Positions 24,325-32,696 of a stretch of 64,000 bases of DNA are shown here, in pieces. The notes under the pieces were generated by a model. The model searched no databases and was not told where the DNA came from. It saw nothing but the letters and a program-made list of their open reading frames with translations. This stretch comes from Halomarinibacterium sp041392205 (GTDB taxonomy: Bacteria; Bacteroidota; Bacteroidia; Flavobacteriales; Flavobacteriaceae), in contig JAWKMO010000004.1 of the NCBI GenBank assembly GCA_041392205.1, positions 1 through 64,000 of the forward strand, written 5' to 3'. A program made the position numbers and the translations under genes. Positions within the stretch are counted from its first letter, which is position 1, and the number at the start of each line of letters is the position of its first letter.

Positions 24325-25196
24325 GACAACTTAGAAAGGGTTATTAATACGATACTTAGTAAAGCCAATAGAATTCCCAACCAGTTTTTCGGAATTAATT
24401 TTTCGTTAAACAAAAGAATTCCCGCTAGCGTCGAAAAAGTAACTACCCCAATATTATTTATTGTAAAAATACCAGAACTTTCCATAAGGTTACTTCGTAG
24501 CGCAGCTACCAAAAAATACACAGTAAAGAAATTAGGAATTCCTAAGGCCAGTCCTCCTACAATACTTTTTGCTTCAAATTGCAAAGTGCCTTTTAATTTT
24601 TGAATGAAAAGAACCAATAACCCAATACTTCCCGCAGCAAAAAAGAGGGTAGAAGAAAAAATGGCTACGTCTTCGGGAGCGACAAAGGCTTCTTCTAAAA
24701 ATTTAATCCCGGTGTCTATAATTCCGCTCCCAATAAATACCAAAACAGGAAAAATAAGGTTTCGCTTTTTTATGGTAAGTCCGTGTTTGTTTTTAATAGA
24801 GGCCAGATACACCGCTACTAAAGCTAATAAAATCCCTATTCCTTTTGTTATTCCTAAGCTTTCCTTGTAATAAAGTAATCCAAACAAAATGGGAATTACT
24901 ACACTCATTTTAGTTGCCACAGAAACGACTGAAAGCCCACTTCGTTGTGTGGTTAAGGCCATTAAAAAAAAGATAGAAATAAAAAAACTCCCCAGCGCCA
25001 AAGCATAATAAAACCATGAAAACTGGTATACTACCGTTACTTTTTGAAAATCGCCTTGTAGGAGCATTCCACAAAATCCTGCGGCAAAGTAATTACAAAC
25101 AATGGCTTGAAAATTAGGTACTTTGAAACGTTCAAAAAGTTTAAAAACAATTAAAATGGTAGTGGAAGCAAGAATGCTTAAAACTAAGTATATCAA
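24321..25196 (-). CDS. EamA/DMT family transporter
   Basis: An inner-membrane protein of 291 residues with about ten hydrophobic helices, in the pattern of two five-helix EamA repeats. Members export amino acids, nucleobases or other metabolites; the cargo cannot be predicted. The start is a TTG that overlaps the ribD stop (TTGA), and its own stop overlaps the yigZ ATG. The tight coupling with ribD is suggestive, but no riboflavin-transporter motif is visible. Confidence 0.87.
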   Translation of the reverse strand: MIYLVLSILASTTILIVFKLFERFKVPNFQAIVCNYFAAGFCGMLLQGDFQKVTVVYQFSWFYYALALGSFFISIFFLMALTTQRSGLSVVSVATKMSVVIPILFGLLYYKESLGITKGIGILLALVAVYLASIKNKHGLTIKKRNLIFPVLVFIGSGIIDTGIKFLEEAFVAPEDVAIFSSTLFFAAGSIGLLVLFIQKLKGTLQFEAKSIVGGLALGIPNFFTVYFLVAALRSNLMESSGIFTINNIGVVTFSTLAGILLFNEKLIPKNWLGILLALLSIVLITLSKLS

Positions 25197-26263
25197 GTAT
25201 TTTTGTTTTTATAGTGTAACAATCGATCAGATTTTAAAGTGGTTTCCAAAAAAATTTTAGCTTTTAAAAGAGGTGCCTTGGTGCCTTCTAAAAAGGACAT
25301 AGGACCCTCAAAAACAAAGGCTTCGTCCCAAAGGTTTTCGTCAATAAACGTTTGAAGCGTTTTTGAACCCCCTTCTACAATGACACTTTGTATGGCATGT
25401 GTATACAAGAGCTCGCAAATTTGTGACGCAATATTTTCTGAAAAATCAATTTTTTCAAAAAGTAAGCAACGATGTTTTTCTCCCTTCGAGGGAAGATTTT
25501 TTTTATAATTATTTGATTCCGTCAGTATAAGGGTTTTTATGGATTGATCATAAATAGCTGCTGTGTTAGGAATTTTCAACGTTTTATCCAAGACCACTCG
25601 AATGGGAGAATTTCCTTTCCAATCGCGTGCGTTTAATAGAGGATTGTCGTCCAAAACGGTTTGTGTTCCCACTAAAATGGCCTGCTCTTGAGTACGCATT
25701 TTATGAACCCATTGGCGGGAAAATTCGTTGGAAATCCAAACGGGTTTTACCTCCTGTTTATTTTTTGGTGCCATAAAACCATCATTGGTTTGCGCCCATT
25801 TTAAAAAGATGTAAGGCCTTTTTTTATTCTGAAAAGTGAAAAATCGTTTGTTTAATTCCATTGCCTCGTTTTGAAGTACATTTTCAATCACTTCGCAACC
25901 TGCTTCTTTTAGTTTTTGTATTCCTTTTCCGGCTACTTTTGTATTGGGGTCTTTACAGCCAATGACTACTTTTTTTATCCCTTTTGATACTATTAAATCG
26001 GAGCAAGGGGGTGTTTTGCCAAAATGGCTACACGGTTCTAGATTTACATAAAGTGTTGCCTCTTTTAATTGGGTTTCATCGATAACATTGTTTATCGCAT
26101 TTACTTCGGCATGGGGAAGCCCTGCTTGGTTATGCCAGCCTTCCCCAATAATGGTATTATTATAAACAATAACACTCCCTACCAAGGGGTTGGGATAGGT
26201 AGTTCCCAGTCCATTTTTAGCCAATTGGATGCATCGGGACATATATTTTTCGTGTATCTTCAC
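25193..26263 (-). CDS. ribD: Bifunctional riboflavin deaminase/reductase RibD
   Basis: Carries out two steps of riboflavin synthesis: deamination of the pyrimidine intermediate and reduction of its ribose side chain. The N-terminal cytidine-deaminase-like domain has zinc ligands His51 (HAEVNAI, with catalytic Glu53), Cys78 and Cys87 (PCSHFGKTPPC). The C-terminal reductase domain (about 150-356) includes KWAQTNDGFMAP and ILVGTQTVLDDNPLLNAR. The start is GTG (26263); a perfect -7 box ends 4 nt before it, and the family normally begins at this point (KIHEKYM). No other rib gene is in the window. Confidence 0.96.
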   Translation of the reverse strand: MKIHEKYMSRCIQLAKNGLGTTYPNPLVGSVIVYNNTIIGEGWHNQAGLPHAEVNAINNVIDETQLKEATLYVNLEPCSHFGKTPPCSDLIVSKGIKKVVIGCKDPNTKVAGKGIQKLKEAGCEVIENVLQNEAMELNKRFFTFQNKKRPYIFLKWAQTNDGFMAPKNKQEVKPVWISNEFSRQWVHKMRTQEQAILVGTQTVLDDNPLLNARDWKGNSPIRVVLDKTLKIPNTAAIYDQSIKTLILTESNNYKKNLPSKGEKHRCLLFEKIDFSENIASQICELLYTHAIQSVIVEGGSKTLQTFIDENLWDEAFVFEGPMSFLEGTKAPLLKAKIFLETTLKSDRLLHYKNKNT

Positions 26264-26267
26264 CCTT

Positions 26268-26275
26268 CAAAAGTA
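26268..26275 (-). promoter_or_regulatory. ribD -7 box abutting the GTG start
   Basis: On the minus strand TACTTTTG is a perfect -7 element ending 4 nt before the ribD GTG. The whole divergent spacer to the GNAT gene is only 29 bp, so the ribD mRNA should be nearly leaderless. No TTG is found at -33, which would lie inside the GNAT gene. Confidence 0.65.
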
Positions 26276-26292
26276 CGAGTAAAAATTTAGAT

Positions 26293-26781
26293 ATGAACGC
26301 TCCTATTATTAGACCAATTCAACAAGAAGACAATCCAAAAATCGCTGCCATAATACGCCGTGTTTTAGAAGATTTTAAGGTGCCAAAAGTAGGAACGGCC
26401 TACGCCGATATTTCGCTGGACTGTATGTTTGAAACTTATCAAAAACCTCGTGCGGCTTATTTTGTTCTGGAAGAGGCAAATACCCTTATTGGCGGTGGCG
26501 GTGTGGCACAACTTGATCATTATGATGGCAATGTGTGCGAATTGCAAAAAATGTATTTTTTACCCCAGGCTAGGGGTAGGGGATTAGGAACAAAGATGAT
26601 TGATATTTGTTTACAAAAAGCCAAAGAATTTGGCTATGAAAAATGCTATTTGGAAACCATGCATTATATGGAAGCCGCACAAAAACTTTACAAAAAATAT
26701 GGTTTTCAATATATTGATGGCGCTATGGGTGACACAGGACATTATGCTTGTGGGGTTACTATGTTATTAGATTTAAAATGA
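26293..26781 (+). CDS. GNAT family N-acetyltransferase
   Basis: A 162-residue acetyltransferase. The acetyl-CoA loop is FLPQARGRGLGTKMID near 95, followed by KCYLETMHYMEAAQKLYKKYGF, which is standard for the family; IGGGGVAQLDHYDGNVCELQKMYF forms the preceding strands. The substrate is unknown. It starts 29 bp from the divergent ribD GTG and its stop overlaps the prmC ATG (ATGA), so it heads the GNAT-prmC-LOG operon. Confidence 0.9.
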   Translation: MNAPIIRPIQQEDNPKIAAIIRRVLEDFKVPKVGTAYADISLDCMFETYQKPRAAYFVLEEANTLIGGGGVAQLDHYDGNVCELQKMYFLPQARGRGLGTKMIDICLQKAKEFGYEKCYLETMHYMEAAQKLYKKYGFQYIDGAMGDTGHYACGVTMLLDLK

Positions 26782-27662
26782 ACTCTTTAAAAAGTATAAA
26801 AGATACGTTTCAAAAAGAATTATTGGGGCTTTTTCCTAACACTGAAATAACGGCTTTTTTTTATTTGCTAGTTGAAAAAGAGCTTGGTTATTCCAAAGCA
26901 AAAACAATATTAAATTTTTCTCAAGAAGTAAGTTTGGAAGAAAGCGACAAGTTTTACGATTGCTTACAAAGACTTAAAAAACAAGAGCCAATTCAATACA
27001 TTTTAGGAGAAACAGAATTTTTTGGGTTTCCTTTTAAAGTAACTCCCGCAACGCTTATCCCACGTCCCGAAACAGAAGAATTAGTGGCTTGGATGATGGA
27101 AGATTTAATTTCTCCTTTAAAGGGCGTTAAGGAAATGCCTATAAGGCCTCAATTACAAATTCTTGATATTGGCACTGGCTCGGGATGTATTGCAATTTCT
27201 TTGGCAAAAATGCTCTCCAAGGCGACAGTATTTGCCATGGATATTTCTAAAAATGCCCTTACAGTAGCTTCTGAAAATGCACGTAACAATAAGGTAGAAG
27301 TACATTTTATAGAAGACGACATTTTAAAACTAAAAGCATTGCCACAAACCTACGATGTTATTGTTTCTAATCCACCGTATGTAAGGATTTCTGAAAAAGA
27401 AAAAATGCAAAAAAACGTGTTGGATTTTGAACCAGCTACGGCACTTTTTGTAAAGGATAATAACCCCCTACTTTTTTATGAAGCGATTGCAACCTTGGCC
27501 CGAAAAAGTTTAAACCCTCAAGGGCTTCTTTACTTCGAAATAAATGAGTATCTTAGTAAGGAAGTAATTAAAATGCTTGAAAAAGAGGGTTTTAAAACTA
27601 TTGAATTGCGAAAAGACACCTTCAAAAAAGATCGAATGATAAAGTGTAGCTTAAGTGAATAA
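26778..27662 (+). CDS. prmC: Peptide chain release factor N5-glutamine methyltransferase
   Basis: Methylates the glutamine of the GGQ motif in release factors 1 and 2. The 294-residue protein has an N-terminal helical domain with QEPIQYILGETEFFGFPF near 73-90, the SAM-binding motif ILDIGTGSGCIAISLAK near 133, and the catalytic NPPY (198-201). The frame is open 30 nt further upstream, but the ATG at 26778, which overlaps the stop of the preceding gene, gives the normal start. It overlaps the next gene by 8 nt. Confidence 0.96.
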   Translation: MNSLKSIKDTFQKELLGLFPNTEITAFFYLLVEKELGYSKAKTILNFSQEVSLEESDKFYDCLQRLKKQEPIQYILGETEFFGFPFKVTPATLIPRPETEELVAWMMEDLISPLKGVKEMPIRPQLQILDIGTGSGCIAISLAKMLSKATVFAMDISKNALTVASENARNNKVEVHFIEDDILKLKALPQTYDVIVSNPPYVRISEKEKMQKNVLDFEPATALFVKDNNPLLFYEAIATLARKSLNPQGLLYFEINEYLSKEVIKMLEKEGFKTIELRKDTFKKDRMIKCSLSE

Positions 27663-28245
27663 ATTAGAAAAAATATGTGTTTTTTGTGGCAGTAGCGAAG
27701 GAAATGATATGTCCCTTATTGAGCTTGCTAATACCGTAGGTAGAACCTTTGCGGAGCGAAATATTACTTTAGTGTATGGAGCTGCTAAGATTGGTATTAT
27801 GGGAGTTTTGGCAAAATCTGTTTTGGAAAATCAAGGTCAAGTAATTGGAATAATTCCTGAGTTTCTTAAGAAAAAGGAAGTTGTGCATTTGGGCCTTACA
27901 GAGTTAATTACCACCCAAAACATGCATGATAGAAAATTAAAAATGCAACAAATAAGTGATGGTTTTATGGCTCTTCCTGGTGGTATAGGAACCTTAGAAG
28001 AATTATTTGAAATTCTCACATGGTTACAATTAGGCTTACACAATAAACCTATTGGGTTGTTAAATAGTAATCATTTTTATGACGATTTATTGCAATTATT
28101 AGAAACCATGGTTCGTAAAGGGTTTCTTAAAATCGAAAACTATGAACTTCTTTTGGTTTCAGATTCCTTGGACATACTTCTCGAAAAAATGGAAGAGTTT
28201 CAAGCCCCAGAAATTCCAAAATGGTTAAAACCCGATAGGACATAA
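27655..28245 (+). CDS. LOG family nucleotide 5'-monophosphate phosphoribohydrolase
   Basis: A Rossmann-like protein of 196 residues in the TIGR00730/LOG family, whose characterised members release the base from cytokinin ribotides or other nucleoside monophosphates. The signature PGGIGTLEE (108-116) and the preceding MHDRK motif are intact, and CVFCGSSEGND opens the chain. In bacteria the true substrate is often unclear. The start is GTG, overlapping prmC by 8 nt; it is the last gene of that operon. Confidence 0.92.
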   Translation: MNKLEKICVFCGSSEGNDMSLIELANTVGRTFAERNITLVYGAAKIGIMGVLAKSVLENQGQVIGIIPEFLKKKEVVHLGLTELITTQNMHDRKLKMQQISDGFMALPGGIGTLEELFEILTWLQLGLHNKPIGLLNSNHFYDDLLQLLETMVRKGFLKIENYELLLVSDSLDILLEKMEEFQAPEIPKWLKPDRT

Positions 28246-28248
28246 TTA

Positions 28249-28304
28249 AATTGAAAAACGTAATCGGTTTTATCTAAAAGGCATATTTGCTAATCTTTTC
28301 AATT
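28249..28304. repeat. 9-bp inverted repeat after the LOG gene
   Basis: AATTGAAAA (28249-28257) and TTTTCAATT (28296-28304) are perfect complements over a 38-nt spacer. The spacer contains CATATTTG, a near-consensus -7 box. It could be a weak terminator or a regulatory site for the large secreted-protein gene at 28437. Confidence 0.35.
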
Positions 28305-28436
28305 GAAAGTAATATCTTACAAATATTTTGTTAATAACTTTTTTATGTATTTCATCGAAATTTTGAAAAATTTTGAATTTTCAATAAAAATTTAGACTAC
28401 TTTTTCAATAATTATTAACCTAAATCATTGTTTATT

Positions 28437-31400
28437 ATGAATGCCAAAAAGTTACTTTTTGTAATATTGTTATTAGCATTTACTTTTATTGGAAATGCAC
28501 AAGAAAATGAGGTGTCACGGCCTTTTTATACGGGGACAGTTTCCTTTGTGGAGTATGTTACACCCATGAGTTCTCGCCCCGATGACCTTATAGCTCCGGA
28601 CAATGCTCCCAAAGAAGCAAAAGACAAGCGTTCCATTTCAAATCAAATCGTTACAGGACAGGACCCTCAAACGGAAGATGACTATTTTGTAAGAAACAGA
28701 AATGCCATGGAGCAAGGAGTTACCAGAGCCCCGGCGAGCCTTGTTTTCAATACCTACTCATCCTCTTCACAACCAACCGACCCTTCCTTAGCGGTCGGTC
28801 CTAACCATGTCATGGTAGTATATAATACAGGATTTATGATTTACGGTAAATCGGGTAACGTATTACAAGGTCAAACGGCACCTAACCCAGCCATCTTTCC
28901 TGCTGGAGGTTGTTGCGACCTTACCGTCTCGTATGACAATGCTGCCGACCGTTGGGTGCTTACCTTTTTGAGCACCACTGCCGGAGCACAAATTGCTGTT
29001 TCAGACGGTCCCAATCCTTTAACAGCAGGTTGGTATATCTACACTATTGCAGCTATACAAGATTATCAAAAATTATCGGTATGGAGTGACGGGTATTACA
29101 TCACCGAAAACACCAGTGGTTCCAATAAAGTTTGGGCATTAGAGCGTTCTGCCATGCTTGCCGGTAATCCCAATGCAAAGATTGTTGGCTTTAACCTTCC
29201 CGGAATTGTCACCAGCGGGTTTTTCAGCCCTCAAGTATTAAATGTGACTGACAATAATCTTCCGGCCGCCGGTGGGGCAACAGTAGTTTATATGCAGGAT
29301 AATGCTTGGTCTGGGGTTTCCAGTGATCATATAAAACTATGGACCATGAATGTAAACTGGACCAATACTGCAAATTCTACAATTTCTGCTGCACAACAAA
29401 TAACGGTGACTCCTTTTATAAGTGTATTTGATAACGGAAGTTTTTCGAATCTTACACAACCCGGAGGAGGAACTGCCATTGATGCTTTACAGGCTACCAT
29501 AATGAATCAAGCGCAATTCCGAAAGTTTCCGGGACATAATTCGGCTTTATTCAATTTTGTGGTAGATGCCGATGCAACTTCAGGAGAACGAGCTGCTATT
29601 CGTTGGATCGAATTCCGTCAAAGCGGTGATAATCAACCTTGGTCCTTATACCAAGAAGGGACGTATACCGCAGCCAACGGAAAGCATGCCTGGAATGCCA
29701 GTTTAGCTATGGATGCTCAAGGAAATATAGGAATGGGATATACCGCTATGTCCGGTCCTACCACGCCAACTACAGTGCGAGTAAGTTCTTATTTTACAGG
29801 AAGGTTGAGTACCGATCCCTTAGGTACAATGACTACTGCCGAAGAACTTATTGCCAATGGGAATGCCAATATTCCTGGAACTCGCTACGGCGATTATGCA
29901 AAAATTGATGTGGATCCATCCGATAATTCTTCTTTCTGGTTTATAACCGAATATAACAACAGTGGAAGAAGAGGGGTAGTGGGTAAATTTCAAATTCAAG
30001 CGGGACCACCCGATACACAAGCTCCAACAACACCTACCAATCTAACGGCAACCAATATTACTAATACAGGAGCAACGTTAACCTGGACGGCCTCTACGGA
30101 TAATGTGGGTGTTTCTCAATACAATATTTCAATCAATGGAACACCTGTGGGAACTTCTACAACAACCTCTTTTGTTGTTACTGGATTGTCCCCAACTACT
30201 ACCTATTCAGCTACTGTAAATGCTCAAGATGCTGCAGGAAATACTTCTGGAAATGCCTCTACTTCCTTTACCACACTAAGTGCACCACCGGTAACTTATT
30301 GCAGTTCAGCAAGTACCAATACCAACGATGAATTTATTAGTAGAGTGCAATTAAATACTATTAATAATGCCTCAGGGGCACAATTTTATTCCGATTTTAC
30401 AGCTATTTCTACCAATTTAACTGAAGGACAATCCTATACCGTTACGGTGACTCCCACTTGGACAGGAACTGTTTATCCCGAGGGTTACGCTGTTTGGATT
30501 GATTACAACCACGATGGAGATTTTACTGATGCAGGCGAGTTAGTTTGGTCACAAGCGGCTAATACTAATACCCCTAATAGTGGTAGTTTTACAGTACCCA
30601 CCGGAACTTCGCAAACTTCCACTAGGATGCGTGTTTCTATGAAGTATAATGCCATTCCTACTTCCTGCGAAACTTTTACTTATGGCGAAGTAGAAGATTA
30701 TACAGTTAATCTAACAGCAGGTTCAGGAGATACTCAGGCTCCCACTACACCTACTAATTTAACAGCTTCCAATGTGGCCGAAACCAGTCTAACACTTTCT
30801 TGGAATGCTTCAACAGATAATGTAGGAGTGACCGGATATGAGGTATTCCTTAATGGTGGAAGTATAGGTAGTGTAACAGGAACTTCAGCAAACGTTACTG
30901 GATTAACGGCTAATACGGCGTATAGCTTTAATGTAAGAGCTTTTGATGCGGCTGGGAATAATTCTGCTTTAAGTAATACCGTAAATGTTACTACCACTGG
31001 AGGTGGAGGCGCAGGTCAAATTGCCGCGTATTATTTTGAAACAGGGTTTCAGGGTTGGAGCGATGGCGGAAGTGATTGTGCAAGAGTTTTATCTTCAGCT
31101 AATTCCTTCGAAGGTAGTTATTCCATACGCTTGAGAGATAATTCTTCTTCCTCGATTTCTGTATCTCCTGTGTTAAATCTCACAGGAAACTCACAAGTTA
31201 CTATCGAGTTCCACACCAAATCTATTAGTTTTGAAAATGGAGAAGATTTCTTTGTGGAATTCTATAACGGGTCAACCTACCAAATAATAGGCCAGTATAT
31301 AGCTGGGACCCATTTCAGTAATGGATCGTTTTTTACAGATACTATTGTATTAAATTCTTCTACCTATAATTTTAACGCAAATAATCGCATACGTTTCCGT

Positions 31401-31772
31401 GCCGATGCCAGTGCCAATGATGATTTGGTTTATTTTGATCAGGTTATAATTTCGGGTGATAATGTGAGCAATGCACCAATTTCTATTCCATCGGTAAGTG
31501 AGGGCACTCCTAATATTAAGGATTATACTCGCACGGTAGTAGATGATATTAAATTGTATCCCAATCCGGCAAAAACACAATTAACTATTGATATTTTGGA
31601 TAGAAATTTTGAAGAAATTTTAATCTATTCCATCAACGGGCAATTAGTTAAAAGATTGAATCCAAATGTAGATAGCTTGAACATTGATGTCTCCAACTTT
31701 AGTGCTGGAACCTATTTTGTTCAATTCATTTCAGAAGGTAAAGCGGTTACCAAACGTTTTACTAAAGAATAA
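28437..31772 (+). CDS. Large secreted multidomain protein with T9SS tail (Fn3, GEVED)
   Basis: A 1111-residue secreted protein. The signal peptide ends FIGNAQ. Residues of about 90-520 resemble a beta-propeller (DPSLAVGPNHVMVVYNTGF at its start). Then follow a fibronectin III domain (about 524-618), a GEVED domain (about 619-760, with VWIDYNHDGDFTDAGELV and the name-giving GEVEDYTV), a second fibronectin III domain (about 763-858), a jelly-roll-like domain (about 860-1011), and a type A T9SS sorting domain (about 1031-1111, YPNPAKTQLTI). It is probably surface-bound and adhesive; no catalytic motif is recognised. The ATG at 28437 is used over an upstream TTG. It stands as a single gene. Confidence 0.88.
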   Translation: MNAKKLLFVILLLAFTFIGNAQENEVSRPFYTGTVSFVEYVTPMSSRPDDLIAPDNAPKEAKDKRSISNQIVTGQDPQTEDDYFVRNRNAMEQGVTRAPASLVFNTYSSSSQPTDPSLAVGPNHVMVVYNTGFMIYGKSGNVLQGQTAPNPAIFPAGGCCDLTVSYDNAADRWVLTFLSTTAGAQIAVSDGPNPLTAGWYIYTIAAIQDYQKLSVWSDGYYITENTSGSNKVWALERSAMLAGNPNAKIVGFNLPGIVTSGFFSPQVLNVTDNNLPAAGGATVVYMQDNAWSGVSSDHIKLWTMNVNWTNTANSTISAAQQITVTPFISVFDNGSFSNLTQPGGGTAIDALQATIMNQAQFRKFPGHNSALFNFVVDADATSGERAAIRWIEFRQSGDNQPWSLYQEGTYTAANGKHAWNASLAMDAQGNIGMGYTAMSGPTTPTTVRVSSYFTGRLSTDPLGTMTTAEELIANGNANIPGTRYGDYAKIDVDPSDNSSFWFITEYNNSGRRGVVGKFQIQAGPPDTQAPTTPTNLTATNITNTGATLTWTASTDNVGVSQYNISINGTPVGTSTTTSFVVTGLSPTTTYSATVNAQDAAGNTSGNASTSFTTLSAPPVTYCSSASTNTNDEFISRVQLNTINNASGAQFYSDFTAISTNLTEGQSYTVTVTPTWTGTVYPEGYAVWIDYNHDGDFTDAGELVWSQAANTNTPNSGSFTVPTGTSQTSTRMRVSMKYNAIPTSCETFTYGEVEDYTVNLTAGSGDTQAPTTPTNLTASNVAETSLTLSWNASTDNVGVTGYEVFLNGGSIGSVTGTSANVTGLTANTAYSFNVRAFDAAGNNSALSNTVNVTTTGGGGAGQIAAYYFETGFQGWSDGGSDCARVLSSANSFEGSYSIRLRDNSSSSISVSPVLNLTGNSQVTIEFHTKSISFENGEDFFVEFYNGSTYQIIGQYIAGTHFSNGSFFTDTIVLNSSTYNFNANNRIRFRADASANDDLVYFDQVIISGDNVSNAPISIPSVSEGTPNIKDYTRTVVDDIKLYPNPAKTQLTIDILDRNFEEILIYSINGQLVKRLNPNVDSLNIDVSNFSAGTYFVQFISEGKAVTKRFTKE

Positions 31773-31790
31773 ACAAATCTAACGGTATAA

Positions 31791-31818
31791 AAAAAGGTCG
31801 CTATTTAGCGGCCTTTTT
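31791..31818 (+). terminator. Intrinsic terminator of the Fn3/GEVED gene
   Basis: A 12-bp stem with one G-U pair (31791-31802 with 31807-31818) has a 4-nt loop and is followed by a T-run. It lies 18 nt after the stop codon. Confidence 0.88.
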
Positions 31819-31895
31819 TTATAGGAACAAAAACCAACTTATTAACTTATTTGTGGCATTTTTTAACAAAAAATCAGTTCCTAAAAAGTTTCTTG

Positions 31896-31903
31896 TACCT
31901 TTA
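31896..31903 (+). promoter_or_regulatory. Promoter -7 box for the aquaporin gene
   Basis: TACCTTTA matches TAnnTTTG at 7 of 8 positions. It predicts a leader of about 22 nt before the ATG at 31931 and lies downstream of the alternative start at 31853, which is thereby excluded. Confidence 0.5.
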
Positions 31904-31930
31904 AATATATTAACCAAAAATGTTTCTTAT

Positions 31931-32632
31931 ATGAATTCAACAAAAAAATATTTGGCAGAAGGTTTAGGAACCTTTGCTTTGGTGTTATTTGGGTGCGGTG
32001 CGGCCACTGTTGCAGGGGTCTCATCAACAGGACCATCAGGTATTGGACTTTTAGGGATTTCATTTGCCTTTGGATTAGCGGTAGTGGCGATGGCGTATGC
32101 CATTGGACCCGTTTCAGGCTGTCATATTAACCCCGCTATTTCTATTGCCATGCGAATTGCCGGAAAATTATCTACGAAAGATACCGTTGCGTATGTGATT
32201 GCTCAATGTATTGGAGCAATAGCAGCGGCGGGAGTTTTAAATCTTTTGCTTAGTGGTGGTGCTGGCTTCTCCATGCCCGAATGGGGTTTAGGAAGCAATG
32301 GCTGGGGCGAAGGCTATTTAGGTAATTACTCCATGCAGTCTGCCTTTATTGCTGAGTTTGTATTTACCTTTTTATTTTTAATGGTCATCTTTGGCACAAC
32401 GGCAAAAAATGCTTCACCCCAAATGGCCGGATTAGCGATAGGGCTCACCCTTGTGTTAATCCATCTCGTAGTGATTCCTATTACAGGAACTTCAGTAAAT
32501 CCTGCACGTAGTTTAGGTCCAGCTTTGTTTGCCGGAGGGATGGCCTTACAACAACTATGGTTATTTTTTGCAGCACCCATCGCGGGTGGAATAGCTGCCG
32601 CTCTAGTGAGAAAGCTATTTGTAGAAGATTAA
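31931..32632 (+). CDS. aqpZ: Aquaporin Z-like MIP channel
   Basis: A six-helix inner-membrane channel of 233 residues for water or small solutes. Both pore-lining NPA motifs are present: Asn67-Pro-Ala in SGCHINPAISIA and Asn190-Pro-Ala in GTSVNPARSLGP. The arginine after the second NPA and the histidine two residues before the first are typical of water-selective members, so an AqpZ-like role is more likely than glycerol transport. An in-frame start 78 nt upstream lies before the promoter and adds a non-conserved tail, so it is rejected. Single gene with its own terminator. Confidence 0.94.
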   Translation: MNSTKKYLAEGLGTFALVLFGCGAATVAGVSSTGPSGIGLLGISFAFGLAVVAMAYAIGPVSGCHINPAISIAMRIAGKLSTKDTVAYVIAQCIGAIAAAGVLNLLLSGGAGFSMPEWGLGSNGWGEGYLGNYSMQSAFIAEFVFTFLFLMVIFGTTAKNASPQMAGLAIGLTLVLIHLVVIPITGTSVNPARSLGPALFAGGMALQQLWLFFAAPIAGGIAAALVRKLFVED

Positions 32633-32653
32633 TTTTTTAACTATTTTGAAGGG

Positions 32654-32684
32654 AACCCCACGAGAATTCGAGGGGTTTCTTTTT
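32654..32684 (+). terminator. Intrinsic terminator of aqpZ
   Basis: AACCCC (32654-32659) pairs with GGGGTT (32672-32677). An inner CGA/TCG stem lies beyond one A-A mismatch, with a 4-nt loop. A T-rich tract follows and runs directly into the ligA -7 box. Confidence 0.75.
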
Positions 32685-32692
32685 TATATTTG
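32685..32692 (+). promoter_or_regulatory. ligA -7 box abutting the ATG
   Basis: TATATTTG is a perfect -7 element ending 4 nt before the ligA ATG at 32697. It excludes the longer in-frame start at 32646 and predicts a nearly leaderless mRNA. No TTG at -33. Confidence 0.65.
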
Positions 32693-32696
32693 CTTT

